Source of the DNA: Curtobacterium poinsettiae
Lineage (GTDB): Bacteria > Actinomycetota > Actinomycetes > Actinomycetales > Microbacteriaceae
Length of the DNA: 64,000 nt
Assembly: GCF_025677645.1 (NCBI RefSeq)
Contig: NZ_CP106879.1
Location: 682,001-746,000, forward strand
Reading direction: 5' to 3'
Positions within the stretch are counted from its first letter, which is position 1. Each line of letters opens with the position of its first letter. The notes beneath the pieces were generated by a model. The model saw nothing but the letters and a program-made list of their open reading frames with translations, had not been told where the DNA came from and did no database searches. Positions 9,862-18,302 of the stretch are shown piece by piece. A program made the position numbers and the translations under genes.

Positions 9862-9889
9862 TGAACGATCCGCCCGGCTACCTCGTCGT
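9862..9889 (+). promoter_or_regulatory. ECF-type promoter for the yceI-sigL-rslA operon
   Basis: TGAACG (9862-9867), a 16-bp spacer and CGTCGT (9884-9889) match the TGAAC-N16-CGT form described for SigL-type ECF sigma factors. The -10 ends 7 bases before the ATG at 9897, so transcription would start at or next to the start codon. Because the operon encodes a SigL-like factor, autoregulation is likely. Confidence 0.6.
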
Positions 9890-9896
9890 TCAGGGT

Positions 9897-10586
9897 ATGG
9901 CACTCCGCAAACGAACCAAGGTCATCATCGGGATCTCCGCCGGCGTCGTCGTCGTGGCGGCAGCAGCCGTCATCGCCGGCCCGGTCATCTACGCGAACAC
10001 CGTCAACGGCCAGGCCGCCGCAGCACCCTCGCTGTCGGCGTCCTCGTCCGGCACCCTCGACGCGAAGGACGCCGACGGCACCTGGACGAGCAAGAGCAGC
10101 TCGTACGCCGGGTACCGGGTGCACGAGGTCCTGCAGGGGAATGATGTGAACGTGGTCGGTCGCACGAAGGACGTCAAGGGCACCGCCGTCGTCGACGGTG
10201 GGTCCCTCACCAAGGCGTCCGTCACCGTGCAGGTCGGCAAGATCAGCACCCCCGAAGCCGCCCGCGACGAGTACTTCCGCTCCACCGCACTGCAGACCGA
10301 CAAGTACCCGACCGCGACGTTCGAGCTCACGAAGCCCGTCGACGTCACGAAGGCGCTCGACGGCTCCACGCAGGACGTCACCCTGACCGGCACGATGGAC
10401 CTGCACGGCGTCGAGAAGCCGGTCACCGCCGATGCGCAGGTCGCGGTCGGCGAGGGCGGCACCGTCCAGGTCGCCGGCACCGTGCCGATCACCTTCGCCG
10501 ACTACGGCGTGAAGGCGCCGTCGCTCGGCTTCGTCACCGTGGACGGGAAGGGCTCCGTCGAGTTCTCCCTCGACCTCGGGAAGTGA
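9897..10586 (+). CDS. YceI family protein, membrane-anchored
   Basis: This 229-residue protein has an N-terminal membrane anchor (residues 8-35) and then a YceI lipocalin-like beta-barrel (about 58-229) of the kind that binds polyisoprenoids. Typical segments are the HEVLQGNDVNVVGRTKDVKG region and the TGTMDLHGVEKPV turn. The barrel would face outside the membrane. It is the first gene of an operon with an ECF sigma factor, whose GTG overlaps its stop by 4 bp, so it is probably the target of that sigma factor. Confidence 0.9.
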   Translation: MALRKRTKVIIGISAGVVVVAAAAVIAGPVIYANTVNGQAAAAPSLSASSSGTLDAKDADGTWTSKSSSYAGYRVHEVLQGNDVNVVGRTKDVKGTAVVDGGSLTKASVTVQVGKISTPEAARDEYFRSTALQTDKYPTATFELTKPVDVTKALDGSTQDVTLTGTMDLHGVEKPVTADAQVAVGEGGTVQVAGTVPITFADYGVKAPSLGFVTVDGKGSVEFSLDLGK

Positions 10587-11098
10587 CCGTGACGAGTCGT
10601 TCCGCGGACGAGCTGCTCGCGACGCTGTACCGCGAGCACGGTGACGCGCTCACGCGGTACGTCCGGCACCTCACGCGGGACGGCTCGACGGTCGAGGACG
10701 TCGTGCAGGAGACGATGGTCCGCGCCTGGCAGCGTCCGGCCGTGCTCGAACGGGCACCCGACAGCGCGCGGGCGTGGCTCTTCACGGTGGCGCGCAACCT
10801 GGTGGTCGACGACGCACGGTCGGCCCGCAACCGCCGTGAGCACGGCACCGAGCACCAGGTCGAACGGATCGAGTCGGACAGCACGGACGCCGTGCTCGAC
10901 CGGATCGTGGTCGCCGACGCACTCGCGTCGCTGACCCCGGACCACCGCCGCGTGGTGGTGGACGCGTACTGGCTCGGGCACACGGTGCCGGAGATCGCAC
11001 GACGACACGACATCCCGGAGGGCACCGCCAAGTCGCGGCTGCACTACGGGCTGCGAGCCCTGCGGCTCGCACTGCAGGAACGAGGAGTGACCCGATGA
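10583..11098 (+). CDS. sigL: ECF RNA polymerase sigma factor, SigL-like
   Basis: This 171-residue ECF sigma factor has region 2 (about 10-80, with DVVQETMVRAWQ and ARAWLFTVARNLVVDDARSA) and region 4 (about 110-165, with GTAKSRLHYGLRALRLALQE). The last residues, LQERGVTR, closely resemble the end of mycobacterial SigL, LQELGVTR. It overlaps the upstream yceI stop and the downstream anti-sigma start by 4 bp each, a layout that couples their translation. In mycobacteria SigL controls envelope and polyketide-related genes; targets here are unknown apart from this operon. Confidence 0.9.
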   Translation: MTVTSRSADELLATLYREHGDALTRYVRHLTRDGSTVEDVVQETMVRAWQRPAVLERAPDSARAWLFTVARNLVVDDARSARNRREHGTEHQVERIESDSTDAVLDRIVVADALASLTPDHRRVVVDAYWLGHTVPEIARRHDIPEGTAKSRLHYGLRALRLALQERGVTR

Positions 11099-11802
11099 GC
11101 GACGACAGGTACGCGGAGTGGGATGCGGCGTACGTCCTGGGGTCGCTCCCGGCCACTGAGCGGCTGGAGTACGAACGGCACCTTGAGACGTGCGACCGCT
11201 GCGCGGCCGCCGTCGCGGAGTTGGTCGGTCTGCCGGGGCTGCTCGGCAAGCTGCCGGCCGACCAGGCGATCGAGATCGCAGAACCAGACGGGAGGCCCGA
11301 CACCCGTTCCGAGAGCGACCTCGCCTCCGTCGCGCACCGCGTCCGACACCGTCGCCGCCGTCGCCGGGTCTGGGTCGCCGCCACCACGGGGCTCGCGGTG
11401 GTCGCCGCCGTCCTGGGCGGGCTCGCGGTCGGTGCCGCCGGCGAGCGCACCACGGTGCAGGCCGGTGCCACTCCGACGGCAGCTGCCACCGCCGACCGCT
11501 ACGACATGACCGGCGTGCAGGGACTCGACGTCCAGCTCGCCATCAGCGGCGAGCAGTGGGGCACCCGCTTCGACTGGGGGTGCTCGTACGGCGGCAAGGA
11601 GTGGTCGCCGGACGGGTCGATCCTCTACGACCTGGTGGTCGTCCGGACCGACGGCACGACGCAGACCGTGGGCTCGTGGACGGCTGCCGGTGCGGACGCC
11701 CGAGGACTGTCGGCGTCGACGGACATCCCGCGGGACGACATCGAGAGCGTGCAGGTCCGGCTGCGCGGTGAGCGCGGCGCGCTCGCCGTCGTCACGCTCT
11801 AA
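11095..11802 (+). CDS. rslA: Anti-sigma factor, RslA-like, zinc-binding
   Basis: This 235-residue membrane protein has an N-terminal cytoplasmic anti-sigma domain with WDAAYVLGSLPATERLEYERH and an HxxxCxxC zinc motif (HLETCDRC). A basic stretch and a single membrane helix follow (about 100-120), then an extracellular domain whose ISGEQWGTRFDW parallels ISGEPWGT of mycobacterial RslA. It should hold SigL inactive until the signal, probably oxidative, releases zinc. Its TAA overlaps the stop of the convergent MarR gene by 3 bases. Confidence 0.9.
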   Translation: MSDDRYAEWDAAYVLGSLPATERLEYERHLETCDRCAAAVAELVGLPGLLGKLPADQAIEIAEPDGRPDTRSESDLASVAHRVRHRRRRRRVWVAATTGLAVVAAVLGGLAVGAAGERTTVQAGATPTAAATADRYDMTGVQGLDVQLAISGEQWGTRFDWGCSYGGKEWSPDGSILYDLVVVRTDGTTQTVGSWTAAGADARGLSASTDIPRDDIESVQVRLRGERGALAVVTL

Positions 11803-12278
11803 CCGGCCTCGGCCTCGTCCGACGCATCGTCGGGGCCGATGGCGTCCTGGACGCGCGCGCTGACGGACCGCAGCGTCTCGGCGTCGGTCCCCACGGGCCT
11901 CCAGAACAGGTCCTCGAGCGCACCGGTGTGCGCGCGGATGCCGGCGAGCACCGCGCGACGGCCGTCCGCGGTCATCACCACCCAGCTGCCACGGGCGTCG
12001 CTCGGGCAGTCCGCCCGCTCGACCAGGCCGCGGGAGACCATCCGCGTGACCTGGTGGCTGACGCGCGACTTCTCCCAGCCGATCCCCGCGGCGATGTCCC
12101 GGACACGCAGACGGTGGTCGGGGTCACGGTGCAGGCCGATCAGGATCTCGAACTCGGGGACGGAGATGCCGGCGCCCGCCTGGACGGCCCGGTCGAGCGC
12201 CCGGTCGAGTCGTCGCCAGACGTCGTGGTACGCGTCCCAGGTGGCCCAGTCGCGGCCACCGTTGCCCTCCGTCGACAT
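11799..12278 (-). CDS. MarR family transcriptional regulator
   Basis: This 159-residue winged-helix regulator has a DNA-binding core near residues 35-105 (GWEKSRVSHQVTRMVSRGLV) and the MarR wing ERADCPSDARGSWVVMTADG. The ATG at 12278 is chosen over a GTG at 12296 because TACGCT ends 7 bases before it. It is divergent from putA across a 128-bp region holding a 16-bp dyad, so it may control putA or itself. The ligand is unknown. Confidence 0.85.
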   Translation of the reverse strand: MSTEGNGGRDWATWDAYHDVWRRLDRALDRAVQAGAGISVPEFEILIGLHRDPDHRLRVRDIAAGIGWEKSRVSHQVTRMVSRGLVERADCPSDARGSWVVMTADGRRAVLAGIRAHTGALEDLFWRPVGTDAETLRSVSARVQDAIGPDDASDEAEAG

Positions 12279-12329
12279 GCCGACCAGCGTATCCACCGGG
12301 CGGACGGTCGGACCGCGCAGCGACCCCTT

Positions 12330-12345
12330 TCATCCGCTCGGATGA
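12330..12345. promoter_or_regulatory. Dyad TCATCCG-CT-CGGATGA between marR and putA
   Basis: Two perfect 7-bp arms are separated by 2 bp, the size of a MarR-dimer site. It lies 51 bp before the MarR start and 61 bp before putA, near the -35 position of both divergent promoters. Confidence 0.5.
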
Positions 12346-12406
12346 CTCCTGGCCGACGTACGGCGTGCTCCGAGGTCGCGTCGGACGTGCGGCATACGAT
12401 CGGAGG

Positions 12407-15400
12407 ATGCCGAGTGCTCGCCTCCAGGACACCACCGATGACGCCGTCGCGCTCGTGCGCCGGTGGCTGGCGGCGTCCGCCGGGGTGAAGCCCGACCCGG
12501 GTGCTGCGCGTCTGGCCGAGGTCCTGCGCGACGAGCAGGGCCTCGACTTCACCCGTGGGTTCGTGGACAAGGTCATCCGCCCCGAAGACCCCCGGGTGGC
12601 GGCACGCAACCTCGAGCAGCTGAGCCGTGACGTCCCCGACTTCCTCGCCTGGTACCTGCGCGGGGCGGTGACGCTCGGCGGTGGGTTCGCCACCATGGCG
12701 CCCTGGGCCGTGATCCCGACCGCGCGCCGGATCCTGCGCCGGATGACCGGGCACCTGGTCATCGACGCGAGCACGAGCAAGCTCGGCCCCGCCCTCGCCA
12801 AGGTCCGCGGTCCGGGGACGCGACTGAACGTCAACCTGCTCGGCGAAGCCGTCCTCGGCAGCGCCGAGAGCGACCGACGCCTGCAGGGCACCATGGACCT
12901 GCTCGCCCGCGACGACGTCGACCACGTGTCGATCAAGGTGAGCGCCGTCGTGCCGCAGACCTCGCCGTGGGCCTTCGACCAGACGGTCGAGCGCGTCGTC
13001 GACCGGCTCGTCCCGCTCTACCGCCTGGCCTCGGCACCGACGGCCGCCGGACGCCCCGCCAAGTTCATCAACCTCGACATCGAGGAGTACCGCGACCTCG
13101 ACGTCACCATCGCCGTGTTCCGGGCGCTGCTCGACCGTGACGAGTTCGCCGACCTGCCGGCCGGCATCGTGCTGCAGGCCTACCTGCCCGACGCGGCGGG
13201 AGCACTCGACGCGCTGACCGAGTGGGCGCAGGAACGCCGGGCGCGCGGCGGTGCCCCGATCACGGTGCGGCTCGTCAAGGGCGCGAACCTCGCCATGGAG
13301 CACGTCGACGCGATCCTGCACGGGTGGCCCCTCGCCACGTGGGGCAGCAAGCGCGAGACCGACACGGCCTACCTCCGGATGCTCGACGCCGCACTGACGC
13401 CGGAGCGCACCGACGCCGTGCGGATCGGGGTCGCCGGACACAACCTGTTCGACCTCGCCACCGCGTGGGTGCTCGCGCAGCGCCGCGGGGTCACCGACGC
13501 GGTCGACGTCGAGATGCTGCTCGGCATGGCGTCCACCCACGCCCAGGCCGTCCGGGCCGACGTCGGGCAGATCCTGCTCTACACGCCCGTCGTGCAGCCG
13601 GACGAGTTCGACTCGGCCATCGCGTACCTGGCCCGTCGCCTGCAGGAGAGCGCGAGCCCCGAGAACTTCATCGCCGCCGCGTCCGACATCGACCACGACG
13701 CCAGCGTCTTCGAGCGGGAGCACAGCCGGTTCCTGGCGTCCGTCACCGCACTCGACGAGCCCGTCCCCGCCACCCACCGCACGCAGGACCGCCGTCGTGC
13801 GCTCGGCGAACCCGTCCTGCGCGACGCGTTCCGCAACGCCCCCGACACCGACCCGTCCATCGCCGCGAACCGGGCCTGGGCACTCGACGTCCTGCGCCGG
13901 GTGCCGCGCTCACAGCTCGGCGCGCAGACGATCCGCGGTGCGAAGGTCGCCGACCGCTCCAAGCTCGAGCGGATCATGGCACGGACCGCCCAGGCCGGCG
14001 TGAACTGGGGGCGGCAGGACCCGTCCGACCGTGCCGAGCTCCTCGACCTCATCGGGCACGAACTCGAGACCCGCCGCGCCGACCTGATCGAGGTGATGGC
14101 CGCCGAGACGGGCACGACCTTCGCCGAGGCCGACGCCGAGGTGACCGAGGCCGTCGACGCCGCCCACTACTACGCCGAGAGCGCCCGGCGCCTCGGTGAC
14201 GTCGAGGGCGCGCAGTACGTGCCGCCGCGGCTGACCGTCGTCGTGCCGCCGTGGAGCTCCCCGGTCGCGATCCCCGCCGGTGGCGTGCTGGCGGCGCTCG
14301 CCGCGGGCAGCGGTGTCGTGCTCAAGCCCGCGCCCGAGGCGAAGCGCTCCGGTGCCGTGCTCGCCGACGTGCTCTGGGACGCCGGGGTGCCGCACTCGCT
14401 GCTGCAGCTCGTCGACCTGGCCGAGGACGAACTCGGCCGCGACCTCATCGGCCACCCCACGGTCGACCGCATCATCCTGACCGGCTCGTCCGACACCGCC
14501 CGTTCGTTCCGATGGTGGCGTGCCGGACTGCCGCTCACCGCCGGGACGAGCGGCAAGAACGCCATCGTCGTCACACCGAGCGCCGACCTCGACCTGGCGG
14601 TGCAGGACATCGTGCAGTCCGCCTTCGGGCACGCCGGACAGCAGTGCTCGGCGGCGTCCCTCCTGATCCTGGTCGGATCGGTGGGTGAGAGCGAGCGCTT
14701 CCAGCGGCAGCTCGTCGACGCGACCCGCACGCTCCGCGTCGCGTGGCCCGACGACCCCACGTCGCAGGTCGGCCCGCTCATCGCAGAACCGCAGGGCGGG
14801 CTCCGCCGCGGTCTGACCGAGCTCGGGCCGGGGGAGTCCTGGCTCGTGCAGCCCGAGGCGGTCGACGACTCCGGCCGGCTCTGGTCGCCGGGCATCCGCG
14901 ACGGTGTCCGACCCGGCAGCGACTTCCACCAGACCGTGTACTCCGGCCCGGTGCTCGGCATCATGCGAGCCGAGACCCTCGAGCAGGCCATCGCCATCCA
15001 GAACGGCACCGACTTCGGGCTGACGGCGGGCATCCACTCGCTCGACGTCGACGAGGTGTCCGAGTGGCTCGCCCGCGTCCGCGCCGGCAACCTGTCCGTC
15101 AACCGCGGGATCACCGGTGCCGTCGTGGGACGTCAGCCGTTCGGCGGCTGGAAGGGTTCCTCGGTCGGCACCGGCACCAAGGCCGGCGGCCCCATGTACG
15201 TCGCGACCCTCGGCCGCTGGCTGCCCACGCCCCGGACCGTGCACAAGAGCATCCAGCTGCACGGCCTGCCCCCACGCGTCACCGCGGTGATCGAGGCCGC
15301 ACGCAGCGGGCTGTCGTTCGAGGAGTTCGACCGCGTCCGCGCCGGGGCCCTGAGCGACGTGCGTGCACGAGAGACCCTCTTCCGGTCGCGGGACCTGTCC

Positions 15401-15976
15401 GGGCTCGTGGTGCAGCGGAACGTGCTGCGCCACCGACCCCAGTCCGTCATCGTGCGCCAGGCCGAGGACGCCTCGACCGTGGACCTCGTCCGCACGCTCG
15501 TCGCCGCGACCTCGGCACGTGCGCACATCCTGCTCAGCACGGCTCGGCCACTGCCCGGCCCGCTCACGCAGCTGCTGGCGGGGAACCGGTCGCCGCTCGA
15601 CGTCGTCGACCACCTGGTGGAGTCCGACCAGGAGTTCCACGCCCGTGCGTCCTCGGGGGCCGTGTTCCAGGCGGACTGGTCCACCGATCAGGACGACCAG
15701 CCCGTCGACGCGCTCGAGGCCGTGTTGTCACAGGGGCAGGACCGGCCGGCGCACACGGCGTTCGGTGGTCCCGGAGCCCGGATCCGGTTGCTCGGCGGGG
15801 ACCCCCTGGCCCTCGAAGAAGCCCTGGGTGCGAGCATCGACGTCGCGATCCATGACGCCCCCGTGGTCGAGGCCGGCGTGATCGAGATGCTGCCGTACCT
15901 GCGCGAGCAGTCGGTGTCGATCACAGCGCACCGGTTCGGCGACGTCGACAGCGACTTCTCCGGGCTGCGCGTCTAG
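12407..15976 (+). CDS. putA: Bifunctional proline dehydrogenase / L-glutamate gamma-semialdehyde dehydrogenase
   Basis: This 1189-residue protein oxidises proline to glutamate. The FAD-dependent proline dehydrogenase barrel covers about 70-460 (VSIKVSAV, NLDIEEYRDLD, RLVKGANLAMEH). The NAD-dependent aldehyde dehydrogenase covers about 520-1010, with catalytic Cys747 in HAGQQCSAA, and a C-terminal region follows. At residue 713 the segment is TAGTSGKNA, so the usual general-base Glu of aldehyde dehydrogenases is Gly. The ATG at 12407 has TACGAT 6 bases upstream. No PutA-type N-terminal DNA-binding domain is present, so control is probably external, perhaps by the divergent MarR. Confidence 0.93.
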   Translation: MPSARLQDTTDDAVALVRRWLAASAGVKPDPGAARLAEVLRDEQGLDFTRGFVDKVIRPEDPRVAARNLEQLSRDVPDFLAWYLRGAVTLGGGFATMAPWAVIPTARRILRRMTGHLVIDASTSKLGPALAKVRGPGTRLNVNLLGEAVLGSAESDRRLQGTMDLLARDDVDHVSIKVSAVVPQTSPWAFDQTVERVVDRLVPLYRLASAPTAAGRPAKFINLDIEEYRDLDVTIAVFRALLDRDEFADLPAGIVLQAYLPDAAGALDALTEWAQERRARGGAPITVRLVKGANLAMEHVDAILHGWPLATWGSKRETDTAYLRMLDAALTPERTDAVRIGVAGHNLFDLATAWVLAQRRGVTDAVDVEMLLGMASTHAQAVRADVGQILLYTPVVQPDEFDSAIAYLARRLQESASPENFIAAASDIDHDASVFEREHSRFLASVTALDEPVPATHRTQDRRRALGEPVLRDAFRNAPDTDPSIAANRAWALDVLRRVPRSQLGAQTIRGAKVADRSKLERIMARTAQAGVNWGRQDPSDRAELLDLIGHELETRRADLIEVMAAETGTTFAEADAEVTEAVDAAHYYAESARRLGDVEGAQYVPPRLTVVVPPWSSPVAIPAGGVLAALAAGSGVVLKPAPEAKRSGAVLADVLWDAGVPHSLLQLVDLAEDELGRDLIGHPTVDRIILTGSSDTARSFRWWRAGLPLTAGTSGKNAIVVTPSADLDLAVQDIVQSAFGHAGQQCSAASLLILVGSVGESERFQRQLVDATRTLRVAWPDDPTSQVGPLIAEPQGGLRRGLTELGPGESWLVQPEAVDDSGRLWSPGIRDGVRPGSDFHQTVYSGPVLGIMRAETLEQAIAIQNGTDFGLTAGIHSLDVDEVSEWLARVRAGNLSVNRGITGAVVGRQPFGGWKGSSVGTGTKAGGPMYVATLGRWLPTPRTVHKSIQLHGLPPRVTAVIEAARSGLSFEEFDRVRAGALSDVRARETLFRSRDLSGLVVQRNVLRHRPQSVIVRQAEDASTVDLVRTLVAATSARAHILLSTARPLPGPLTQLLAGNRSPLDVVDHLVESDQEFHARASSGAVFQADWSTDQDDQPVDALEAVLSQGQDRPAHTAFGGPGARIRLLGGDPLALEEALGASIDVAIHDAPVVEAGVIEMLPYLREQSVSITAHRFGDVDSDFSGLRV

Positions 15977-16017
15977 GCGCGTGCGCGCTTCGCGCGCGTT
16001 CCGCTTCGTGCGTTCCG

Positions 16018-16076
16018 CTTCGTGAGCAGCAGAGGTCGGGTTCCCAGACGGGACCCGACCTCTTCTGCTCACGAAG
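16018..16076. terminator. Long bidirectional stem-loop after putA
   Basis: Two 24-base arms (16018-16041 and 16053-16076) pair with a single mismatch around an 11-base loop, between the convergent ends of putA and a small acidic protein gene. A stem this long is unusual for a simple terminator and might be a repeat element. Confidence 0.75.
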
Positions 16077-16087
16077 TGACTCGAGGA

Positions 16088-16285
16088 TCAGTCCTCGGCG
16101 TCACCCGCGTCTTCGTCCTCGACGCCGGTCTCGTCCATGCGGTCCCGCAGGTGGTCCGCCATCGCGCCGGCGCCCTCACCGGCGTGGTCGTGGTCGACCT
16201 GCTCGATCAGGCCCTGCAGCTTCTCGTGGTTCGTGGCATCGGTGGCACCGTCCATGACGGGCTCGGTCTGCTCGTTGTCGCTCAT
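16088..16285 (-). CDS. Small acidic protein of unknown function
   Basis: This 65-residue protein is rich in Asp and Glu, with MDGATDATNHEKLQGLIEQV forming a likely helix in the middle. There is no signal peptide or membrane segment. TAGCGT lies 7 bases before the ATG, so the start looks leaderless and genuine. It ends the cluster facing putA. No family is recognised. Confidence 0.65.
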   Translation of the reverse strand: MSDNEQTEPVMDGATDATNHEKLQGLIEQVDHDHAGEGAGAMADHLRDRMDETGVEDEDAGDAED

Positions 16286-16295
16286 GCTCCGGACG

Positions 16296-16838
16296 CTACG
16301 CCGCGGTTGCTGCGGAACGGTAGTGGAGCTCGACCGCCCCGCCCTCGAACGGCGTCGTACCGACGAGCGCGAACACCGGGGTCGGGGCCGCCACCGGCAA
16401 CAGCGGTGCGCCGGCGCCGAGCGCGACCGGCATCACGGTGACCCGCAGCTCGTCGAGGAGCCCCGCCTGCTGGTACTGCGCCGCGAGCAGCCCGCCGCCG
16501 ACGACCCACACGTCACGGTCACCGGCCGCGCGCTCGAGGTCGGCCTGGTGGTCGCCGACCTCGCCGGAGACGAACCGCACGTCGACGCCGTCCGGCACCG
16601 GCAGCGTCCTCGAGGTGAACACCCACGTCGGCACGTCCGGGTAGGCCCAGGTGTCGTCGTGGGTCAGCAACCACTCGTACGTGGTCGACCCCATCGCGAT
16701 CGCACCGACGCCCGCGAAGAACCGGTCGTGGTGCTCCTGGAACGGCTCGAAGCCGAACTGCAGCAGCCAGCCGAGGTCGTCGTCGGGTGCGGCCACGAAC
16801 CCGTCGAGCGACGAGGCGACCGAGTAGATCGTGCTCAT
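16296..16838 (-). CDS. Dihydrofolate reductase / RibD C-terminal domain family protein
   Basis: This 180-residue protein spans the whole RibD C-terminal/DHFR-like fold. It opens with YSVASSLDGFVAAPDDDLGW, has AMGSTTYEWLL near residues 48-58, and WVVGGGLLAAQY near 115, the glycine turn that binds NADPH. It is probably an NADPH-dependent reductase of unknown substrate. TAGCGT lies 8 bases upstream of the ATG. Confidence 0.88.
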   Translation of the reverse strand: MSTIYSVASSLDGFVAAPDDDLGWLLQFGFEPFQEHHDRFFAGVGAIAMGSTTYEWLLTHDDTWAYPDVPTWVFTSRTLPVPDGVDVRFVSGEVGDHQADLERAAGDRDVWVVGGGLLAAQYQQAGLLDELRVTVMPVALGAGAPLLPVAAPTPVFALVGTTPFEGGAVELHYRSAATAA

Positions 16839-16871
16839 GTCGGGGGACGCTACCGAGCACCCCCGACAGGA

Positions 16872-17219
16872 TCAGCGTCGGCGCTGCCCGCGACCGACCG
16901 CGGCGGCCTCGGCGACCGCCAGGACCGTCGCGATCCACAGCTGGTCGACGGCGAACCGACGGCGGTGGGGGTCGGCGACCGCGAGCGGCGCCATGGTCAC
17001 ACCGTGCAGCGCGTCGACGACGGCGCTCAGGGTGTGCGCGTTCCCGGTGCCGGAGCGCGTGACGAGCAGCGCCTGCGCCAGCTGCCGGACACCGAGCACG
17101 CCGTGCAGGACCGCCTGCTCCCGGCCGCGCAGGGCGCGACTCAGGTGCCACAGCCCGAGTCCGGCCCGACCGATCTCGACCAGCGAGGGCGCTGCCAGCC
17201 CGGATCCCCGGCGGCTCAT
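16872..17219 (-). CDS. Hypothetical protein coupled to an SDR gene
   Basis: This 115-residue protein has amphipathic or weakly hydrophobic helices (LVEIGRAGLGLWHLSRALRG, LWIATVLAVAEAAA) and a basic tail. Its ATG overlaps the stop of the upstream SDR gene by 4 bp (ATGA), so the two are expressed together. It is not recognised as a member of a named family. It may associate with the membrane. Confidence 0.6.
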   Translation of the reverse strand: MSRRGSGLAAPSLVEIGRAGLGLWHLSRALRGREQAVLHGVLGVRQLAQALLVTRSGTGNAHTLSAVVDALHGVTMAPLAVADPHRRRFAVDQLWIATVLAVAEAAAVGRGQRRR

Positions 17220-18210
17220 CGTCGGCGTCCCGCGACGAGTGCGACGGCCCCGGCGGCACCGAGCACGGCCCCGATGATGCCGTTGCCGACCCGGCGGTGC
17301 TCCACCCACCAGGTCTGCGGCGACCAGGCGTGCGCCGACTCGTCGAAGACCCCGTGCGCACCGTGGTCGCCCGGCACCGGCTCGTACAGGTTGTCCCGCA
17401 TCTCGAGGCCGTCCTTGTCCGGCGCCTGCTGCCCGTCGACCAGGGTCTTGGCGGCGTACCAGTCGGCGAAGCGTCCGCTGATCCGGTTGCCGAGGATCGT
17501 GTAGACCGTCGACTCGCCCACCCAGGTGCGGCTGCGCGGTCGTTCGGCCACGGCGGCGATGGCGCGGGCGCCAACCTCGGGCTGGTAGATCGGGGCGACC
17601 GGCTGTGGGTGGTGCGGCAGCTTCGACTTCACCCATTGGAACTGGGGCGTGTTGAGCGCCGGCATGTCCACGCGGGAGACCCGGACCTTGCTGCCCTGCT
17701 CGCGGAGCTCGGAGACGACGGACTCGGTGAACCCGACGATCGCGTGCTTCGCACCGCAGTACGCGGCCTGCAGGGGGATGCCGCGGAACCCGAGCGCCGA
17801 CCCGACCTGGATGACGTGGCCACGGCCACGCGGGACCATCCGCGACAGTGCGGCCCGGGTCCCGTTCACGAACCCCAGGTACGTGACGTGCAGCGCCCGT
17901 TCGAAGTCCTCCGGCGCGGTGTCGAGGAACTTGCCGAACACGCCGACCATGACGCCGTTCACCCACAGGTCGATCGGTCCGAGCTCCCGCTCGATCCGGT
18001 CGGCAGCGGCCTCGACGGCCTGACGGTCGGACACGTCGACGGCGACGGCCATCCCCGGCGTCCGGCGGCCTCGACCTCGGCGGCCGCGGCGTCGACGCCC
18101 TCCTGACCGCGGGCCAGGACGGCCACGTCCCACCCCCGTGCGGCGAGCTCCCGGACGGTCGCCCGTCCCAGTCCTGCGGATCCACCGGTCACCACTGCCA
18201 CTCGAGTCAT
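17216..18210 (-). pseudogene. SDR family oxidoreductase, frameshifted as given
   Basis: The N-terminal frame has the cofactor motif VTGGSAGLG (residues 8-16) and continues to AAEVEAAGRR. Near 18052-18057, at a run of four C, the reading frame must shift by one base to reach MAVAVDVSDRQAVEAAADRI and then the catalytic YCGAKHAI region and the SDR C-terminus. Adding one base gives an intact protein of about 331 residues. It is either a recent pseudogene or a sequence error; a second homopolymer frameshift in essential ftsH favours error. A C-terminal hydrophobic helix may anchor it to the membrane. Confidence 0.75.
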
Positions 18211-18302
18211 GGCTCCCTTGTACCTGCGGTCGACCGTGCACCACTCAGCCGCTGTCCCCCGACGACCCGTGCCGCAGGGCGGTGGCCGAGCATGATGGTG
18301 GT

